Part shown: positions 19,117 to 24,161 of the stretch, piece after piece
Numbering within the stretch: the first letter of the stretch is position 1
Layout of the letters: every line of letters begins with the position of its first letter
DNA from: Neelides folsomi
Lineage: Eukaryota; Arthropoda; Collembola; Neelipleona; Neelidae
DNA length: 24,161 nucleotides
NCBI GenBank assembly: GCA_034687125.1
Contig: JAQGBZ010000635.1
Span: 1 to 24,161 of the forward strand
Direction: 5' to 3'
The notes under the pieces: generated by a model
Databases searched by the model: none
What the model saw: the letters and a program-made list of their open reading frames with translations, nothing else
What the model was told of the DNA's origin: nothing
Made by a program: the position numbers and the translations under genes

Positions 19117-21313
19117 TTAAATTTTAACAAAACAAACTTTTGAATAAACGGGCATTGTCGTCAAAAGTGTGTTAAAATATCCCAAATGAGGTTTTTCTGG
19201 ATTTCCGGGATCCGGCTGAATTTTAAAATTCCAAATGAGTTGGGTAATAAATAAGAAAATTGTATCTCGGGCAAAAACTTCTCCTGGACAAATTCGTCGA
19301 CCGTGGCCAAAGGCCAAAAGCGCCTCGGGTCTTTTGACAGTTCCATTTTGATCGATGAATCTCTCAGGGCGGAATTTAGTCGGATCTCCCCAGGCTTTTT
19401 CATCTTGATGAGCCGCATGGGTATTTGAAAGAATATTCGTCCCGGCTGGGATTTTATATCCATGGAATTCAAAGTCTTCGGTGACACGTCGCGGAAATCC
19501 TAAAGGAACCAAAGTGCAATAACGAAGAACTTCATTAATGAATGATTCCGTATAATGCATTTTGGGTCTGTCTGAAATTGAGGGAGATTCTTTCAATCCG
19601 AGTTGTTTCATTTCTTCACGAACTTTGTCTTGAGTTTCGGGATGAGTTACAAATGCAACACAGGCAAAATCCAAAACGTGTTTTGTTGTTTCTCCACCTG
19701 AAATAAAAATTTTCGGTTAAAATATTTCTGATTGAGGTTTAATGTTAATTAGTTTATAACTTATTAACACATGAAAATTTTATATAAAAACTCATTATTC
19801 TGAAACAACATTAAATTCTACACAATAACTTTATATAAGGTTTATTAAAATTTCAACTATTTCTCGCAATTTATGTTAATTGGGGCGGGAATTTTAAAAA
19901 TTTAAGTAACTTATAGCTAATGTGTTTATATTTTTACCTCCAGCAAAAAGATCAAATAATAAGAAAGTCATTTGCTCTTTTCCAACTTCCCCGTAATAAC
20001 AAGAAGATTCGTCCGTTGTTTTCTTCATCTCTTCTAAATAAGCGTATATGAAGTCAGTGGGCGGACCTTCAATTGGATTTTCAATGTGTTCATTAATGAA
20101 AGATTTAATAAAATTTTCAATGCTTTTGAATCCAAACATCATTTTGTTAAATCCTGAATATTTCTTCGAAAGTGAAATGATCCAAGGGAAAACGATCGAA
20201 ACTGCTTCAATAGATTTCTTATCAGGAGTCAATCTTTAAATAAATAAAATTTCAAATTATTAATTAAATAATCGAATTGAAATTTTCTAATCAAATCGAT
20301 TAATTGCACAAATATAAAAGAAATTAATTAAATTTTAAACTCGCCCTTCTAAATATTTAATGTTTTTAAGATACAAAGGATCATTTTGATCAATTCTTTT
20401 CCCACATAAAATGGTCATAAGAGCACTCAAAGCAGCTCCACCGAACAATTGGCCCAATTCAATTGGAATTCCATTTTTCTTTTCAATTGCGTTGACAAAT
20501 TCTTGGATTTCTTTTCTAATCAATCCCTCAACGGCTGATTTTCCAAGTTCCAATGATTTGAATGTTCTTAAGGTGAATTTCCTTAATTGGTAATAATCTT
20601 TTCCTTCCGTCACAGAAATTCCTTTATAAATCCACCAAGTTAAATAATTAAATAAGCTAGATCTAAAATATGAATTAAACATCAAACTAGCAAATGAATA
20701 AAATATTAAATACATAAACTAAGCATTTTTTTAAACCTCTTGGGATTCCGCCGCTTCTTGCCAAATAAGGAAGCCAAGGAATTCTCCCAGCACATGAAGG
20801 ATGAGCCATCGCTTCGCGCATTAATTTATAATCGTTTAAAACAATAGTTCTGAACATTTCAAAAATTTAATTATCGATAAGGTTTTCATACAAATTACAT
20901 AAATCTGTACTGGGTGGGTAATACGTTCCTATCTTTTTATACGATTGTTTACTTAAAAAAGAATGTAACTTATGGCCTACTCTGTATGCATAATGGTAAT
21001 GGTATATACATAAGTTTTTCATATATCTTACTCAATTGATCCAAACTTAATAGAAAAGATTGGGCCAAAAGTTTCACTCATTTTAAGTAATGATTTTTGT
21101 GGAAATTCTCCAAGTTGATGTAAATTCCCAATTATCGGTAAAGACCATGGTCCTTTAGTTCATATAAAACATTAATTACATTAATTATAATTAAGATTTA
21201 AATGATTTGTTTAACTTTTTTAACTTACCTTTTGGATAATTTTTCGTTCTTTTTGAAAGTTTTGCGAATAAATATAAAGTAAGAATTGAAATGAAGATAA
21301 TTTGGAGTATCAT
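19117..21313 (-). CDS. Cytochrome P450, CYP2-clan-like, complete (copy D)
   Basis: Exons, 5' to 3': 21313-21229, 21152-21032, 20849-20737, 20621-20345, 20233-19938, 19697-19117; 85/121/113/277/296/581 nt, 490 residues, lengths identical to copy C. Hydrophobic anchor, then NYPKGPWSLPIIG; helix I AGGGETT (about 296-302); ExxR EVLR (353-356); PERF intact (408-411); haem loop [11 protein letters not shown] with Cys434. All P450 landmarks are present, so it is likely a functional monooxygenase; the substrate is unknown. The fourth intron appears to begin with GC (AAGG|GCGAGT), since only that donor keeps both the phase and the 277-nt exon length. It is the rightmost and thus first-transcribed member of the leftward-facing array. 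Confidence 0.9.
20910..20984. mobile_element. 75-bp TA-flanked mini-element in a copy D intron
   Basis: Begins CTGGGTGGGTAATACGTTC and ends, in reverse complement, CAGAGTAGGCCATAAGTTAC, with TA on both sides (20908-20909 and 20985-20986). The ends are related to those of the element at 17126-17195. It lies in the intron between exons 2 and 3, so it is not at the same intron as in copy C and must be a separate insertion. Confidence 0.55.
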
Positions 21314-22688
21314 TTTGGCACAATTAGACTTTAATATGTTTACACTTATTGTATTTACATAATGAAAAATGGAAACAAAAAGTGAATGGAAGTGATGTGT
21401 ATTTATTATTGAATAATATGGGAATATTTTTGTTATTGTTTAACATTAAATGAAAAATTGTGTAGACCAAATCTTCAACGCATATAGTTTTTATGAATTT
21501 TCAAACTTGTTAAACAACTTTTTCCAAATGCCATCATATCCATAATAAATTATGCACATCTTTGCCCACTATAATTTTTCTATGTGTAATCCACAATAAT
21601 CCTTGAATAAACTAAGGGATGAACTTAAATAGATAGGACAAGTAACAAGTTTTTGTTTGTTAGCGGTTAACCTTTATAATGAATTTTTGATTTATTTATA
21701 TTCAAGAGGTGAAAAGTGTTGTCAAGTAAAATATTTAATATTAAGGAATTTTCTAAAATATACTTGGCTTAGCCCAACATTTGTATCTTAAGTAATACAG
21801 TCCTTTCGAACAAGGGCTATATTTCGAACAATAACGGTATATACTAATTTTTTTTTATTAGTTTATTTTAATAAATCCGTGCGGGATATTTATTACTAAT
21901 GCACTGATGCCAAATGTAAATAAAATTTAATTTTTTAAGTGTTTAATTTAATGTTTGAAATAAAGATCATTCATTTACAAATAAAACATTTGGTATTTTA
22001 TTTTTTTGCCTTTTTTTTCAATTTTTTTATATACAATATATATAGTATAAATATATTATATATGCTTATGTTTATTGAATAAATTTTAACTTTTCCTTGG
22101 AGACAACGATATTGATTTTGTCTATTATTCATACGTCTTTGTCAAAATGAATTACATAAATTATGTTACGATTCTTACCATGTATAATTTTAATATTTTT
22201 CATGTTTCTAATCCTTAATTATCATAAAATCAATTAACAAATTTATATTTTTAGTCTTTTTGTTATCAAAATTAATGATTGGTTTGTAGATATATTGGAA
22301 ATTGTTATGGTTACAAAAATATAAAATCACAACACAAATAAAAAAATATTATAAAAGAAATATTTAGAAATAAAAAATTAGCCTTCAAATAATTAATCTC
22401 AATATGTTAAGGTTAAATCTAGTAGTTTCTTTATCGGACAATAAAGCACATGCCATATGGCATTTTGCCTTTTGCCATAAGGCATTATCCGGCATCTGGT
22501 ATTGTCGATAGAACACTGTTTATTAGCCAGGCGCCTTTGATAGAGATTCCGGTGGGGTAGGTTCAGAGATGATGATTCATTTTCTCATTTCTCATGTCCG
22601 TGTTAATCTGAGGTGGTCACAAGAAATCCAACAAGCTAAATTTTGAGTTATAAAATTTAATCAGAGATTTTATTAACATATCATTAAA
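21314..22688. other. Intergenic region between P450 copy D and the GPCR
   Basis: AT-rich sequence with T- and A-runs (for example 21845-21870 and 22000-22030). Contains the direct-repeat/palindrome cluster at 22451-22487. The last 150 bases are somewhat richer in G+C and may be the GPCR 5' UTR or promoter. No exon was seen. The duplicated upstream block of the other P450s was not found here. Confidence 0.4.
22451..22487. repeat. Repeated palindromic motif TGCCATATGGCA / TGCCATAAGGCA
   Basis: A perfect 12-bp palindrome, TGCCATATGGCA, at 22451-22462 is followed by TTTTGCC and by a near copy, TTGCCATAAGGCATT, at 22472-22486. It may be two adjacent binding sites for a dimeric factor or a remnant of a small element. 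It lies about 200 bases upstream of the GPCR start codon. Confidence 0.5.
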
Positions 22689-23854
22689 ATGGAATATTTT
22701 CCAAATCAAGGAGGTTAGTAATAAATTAATTACTCTATATCAATAATCTAATGGTATTAGTTATTCCCAAATTCCTATAATATAATATTCTTATATTGTT
22801 CTTATATGTAGATGTTTATGAAAACCTGAAGAACTTTTCCGCCTCAAATAATGGATCGAATCAGAGCAGCATTGAAAATTATAACATTGAAATATTTTCA
22901 CAATTTGACTTTTGGAAAATCATTGGGCATGCAACTATGTTGATAGTCCTTGTATTTTCTTTCGTGACAAATACATTTGTTACTATTATTTTTACAAGTA
23001 CTAAAAGGAGGAAATTGACATCTGCAAAATTACTGTATGCAAATATTTCCTTTTCCGATATTATACATTTGGGATTAGGAACGATAAAGGCAATTTATTT
23101 AAGAAACAACGGTTCTTTAATGGTAAATAATATTTATCATTTAATCGTCAAATGCACTGTATTCGTGTCAAGTTTTTCAATTTTAATTATTGCAATTAAA
23201 CGCTATCGTTCAATAGCGTTTCCATTTAAAAATCGTTTTTCTTTAAAAAATAGTTTGATTCTCATCCTTTCAATCTGGATGGGATCTCTCGCAATACCTA
23301 TTGGATTTTACAAATATGATTTTTGGACTACAACTTTCAGAAAATTTGATAATGCCACTTTGAATAGTTCAGACAATACAAAAGGAATGTGTATAGTCAT
23401 CCAAGGTTCGATCGAGACGATGCCAAATATTCCATTTTTTGAGATCATTGTTCAAATGATTATTCCTTCAATCATCGGTTCCATATTTTCTTTCAAAGCA
23501 ATTCGTTGTTTGAGAAATATGAAACCAGTTGGAGAAATGGCCCAGGCAGATTTGGATAAAAGAAAACGAAGAAAAATTAAATCAATTATTATAATAATTT
23601 TGATCCAAGTAGTTTTTGTCATTTGCTCGTTACCTTACAGAATTTTCTATGCCATTGAAAAACATTATTATGATACAAAAAAGCAATGCGATTATAATTT
23701 GATTTATTACGGAATAGCTTTCAAATTTTCCTTGTTTCAATTCGCTATTAATCCAATTGTTTATTGGTACTTGAACGAAAGTTTTAATGCTGATGTGAGA
23801 GCAATTTTAATGGATATAAAAATTAAATGTAAAAAACTAATTTGTATTTCATAA
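22689..23854 (+). CDS. Class A (rhodopsin-like) GPCR, probably a neuropeptide receptor
   Basis: Proposed exons 22689-22713 and 22812-23854, 355 residues. The ATG at 22689 encodes MEYFPNQG, followed by donor GTTAGT and a 98-bp intron ending TATGTAG; the phase-1 join gives Asp and enters the long frame, which has no ATG of its own at its 5' end. The N-tail has three N-glycosylation sites (NFS, NGS, NQS). Seven helices follow: TM1 with N in FSFVTNTFV, TM2 with ANISFSD, TM3 with a Cys before it (VKCTVF) and KRYRSIAFPF in place of DRY, TM4 with IWMGSLAIP, a second-loop Cys (GMCIV), TM5 with IIPSIIG, TM6 ICSLPY in place of CWLP, TM7 NPIVY. The RYRSIAFPF loop and basic KRKRRK before TM6 are like peptide receptors that couple to G proteins at the plasma membrane. 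The ligand is not determinable. Confidence 0.8.
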
Positions 23855-23918
23855 ATTTACCATGATAATATTAATAATTGAATATTAAATAATGTATTTT
23901 ATTATATTAAATTTTATT

Positions 23919-23936
23919 AATAAATTTTAAAATAAA
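23919..23936 (+). promoter_or_regulatory. Polyadenylation signals for the GPCR
   Basis: Two AATAAA hexamers (23919-23924 and 23931-23936) lie 65-82 bases after the GPCR stop codon, a normal distance. Confidence 0.5.
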
Positions 23937-24161
23937 TTATTACGATTATACATATCTACTTTTAAGTAAATACTCTGGTAATTACTAACTTTAACTTCAA
24001 TATACAAATATTTAAATTGTGTTTTTCCCATGATCATGATCAGGGGATCCCAGGATTTTCAAAGGGGGGTCTAAATCTTAAAATATTGGCATTTTTGGCG
24101 TTTTGTATAGTCAAATTATAAAAAATTGCTTTCGAGGGGGGGGGGGGGGGGGTCCTGGACT
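23937..24161. other. 3' flank with low-complexity and G-run
   Basis: No gene was seen. CCATGATCATGATCAGGGGATCCCAGG-like sequence near 24030-24054 includes short palindromes, then AAAGGGGGGTC at 24060 and a run of 17 G at 24136-24152 followed by TCCTGGACT. The repetition of G-runs beside TC suggests the edge of a dispersed repeat, and the window ends within it. Confidence 0.4.
24136..24152 (+). repeat. Poly(G) tract of 17 bases
   Basis: An uninterrupted run of 17 G, striking in such AT-rich DNA. Its true length is unreliable in any sequencing technology. Confidence 0.9.

Noticed and set aside
19161..19487. A second minus-strand frame overlapping the last exon of P450 copy D
   Set aside because: It is an out-of-frame shadow of the exon that encodes the haem loop.
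20335..20715. An N-terminal extension MYLIFYSFASL... on P450 copy D exon 4
   Set aside because: It is intron read-through upstream of the acceptor at 20622-20623; the other copies show the exon starts at the conserved GI codons.
1..24161. CRISPR array, bacterial operon, tRNA or rRNA genes
   Set aside because: No regular repeat-spacer pattern, no Shine-Dalgarno-linked gene chain and no cloverleaf or rRNA core sequence was seen; gene content and introns are those of an animal genome.

Overview
This is a stretch of animal nuclear DNA, almost certainly from an arthropod. It is strongly AT-rich and carries short spliceosomal introns (about 60-250 bp), a divergent ionotropic receptor (IR), what looks like a gustatory-receptor (GR) relic, an astacin protease, a peptide-type GPCR and a tandem cluster of clan-2-like cytochromes P450. 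IR and GR chemoreceptor families of this type point to arthropods; the style of the receptors and P450s suggests a basal hexapod such as a springtail, which is inference and not proven here.

Layout, left to right. 1-707: degenerate repeats. 708-2591 (+): a six-exon secreted astacin whose second intron carries a large insertion with foldback sequences. 2831-3083: a foldback MITE. About 3414-3735: a GC-rich island with a small minus-strand ORF of unknown meaning. 4432-5690 (-): a decaying poly-C2H2 zinc-finger gene. 7067-9415 (+): an intronless 782-residue IR. 10835-12052 (-): a multi-pass receptor pseudogene, probably a GR.

12443-21313 (-): the P450 array. There are three complete genes of 493, 490 and 490 codons before the stop, and all three have six exons with the same lengths and phases (85/121/113/277/296/581 or 590). 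Between the first two lies the rump of a fourth copy, only the 3' part of the last exon, next to an upstream block that is also found in front of the middle P450. Two introns hold 70-75 bp TA-flanked mini-elements. 22689-23854 (+): a two-exon class A GPCR. The window ends in low-complexity sequence with a run of 17 G.

The genes do not form a single pathway. P450s, chemoreceptors, proteases and zinc fingers are all families that expand and decay quickly in arthropods, and this window shows both processes: tandem duplication, a likely gene-conversion tract, an internal deletion, frameshifted relics and mini-transposons. I see no tRNA, rRNA, CRISPR or prokaryotic-type system. All exon joins are deduced by eye from splice signals, reading phase and comparison among the copies.
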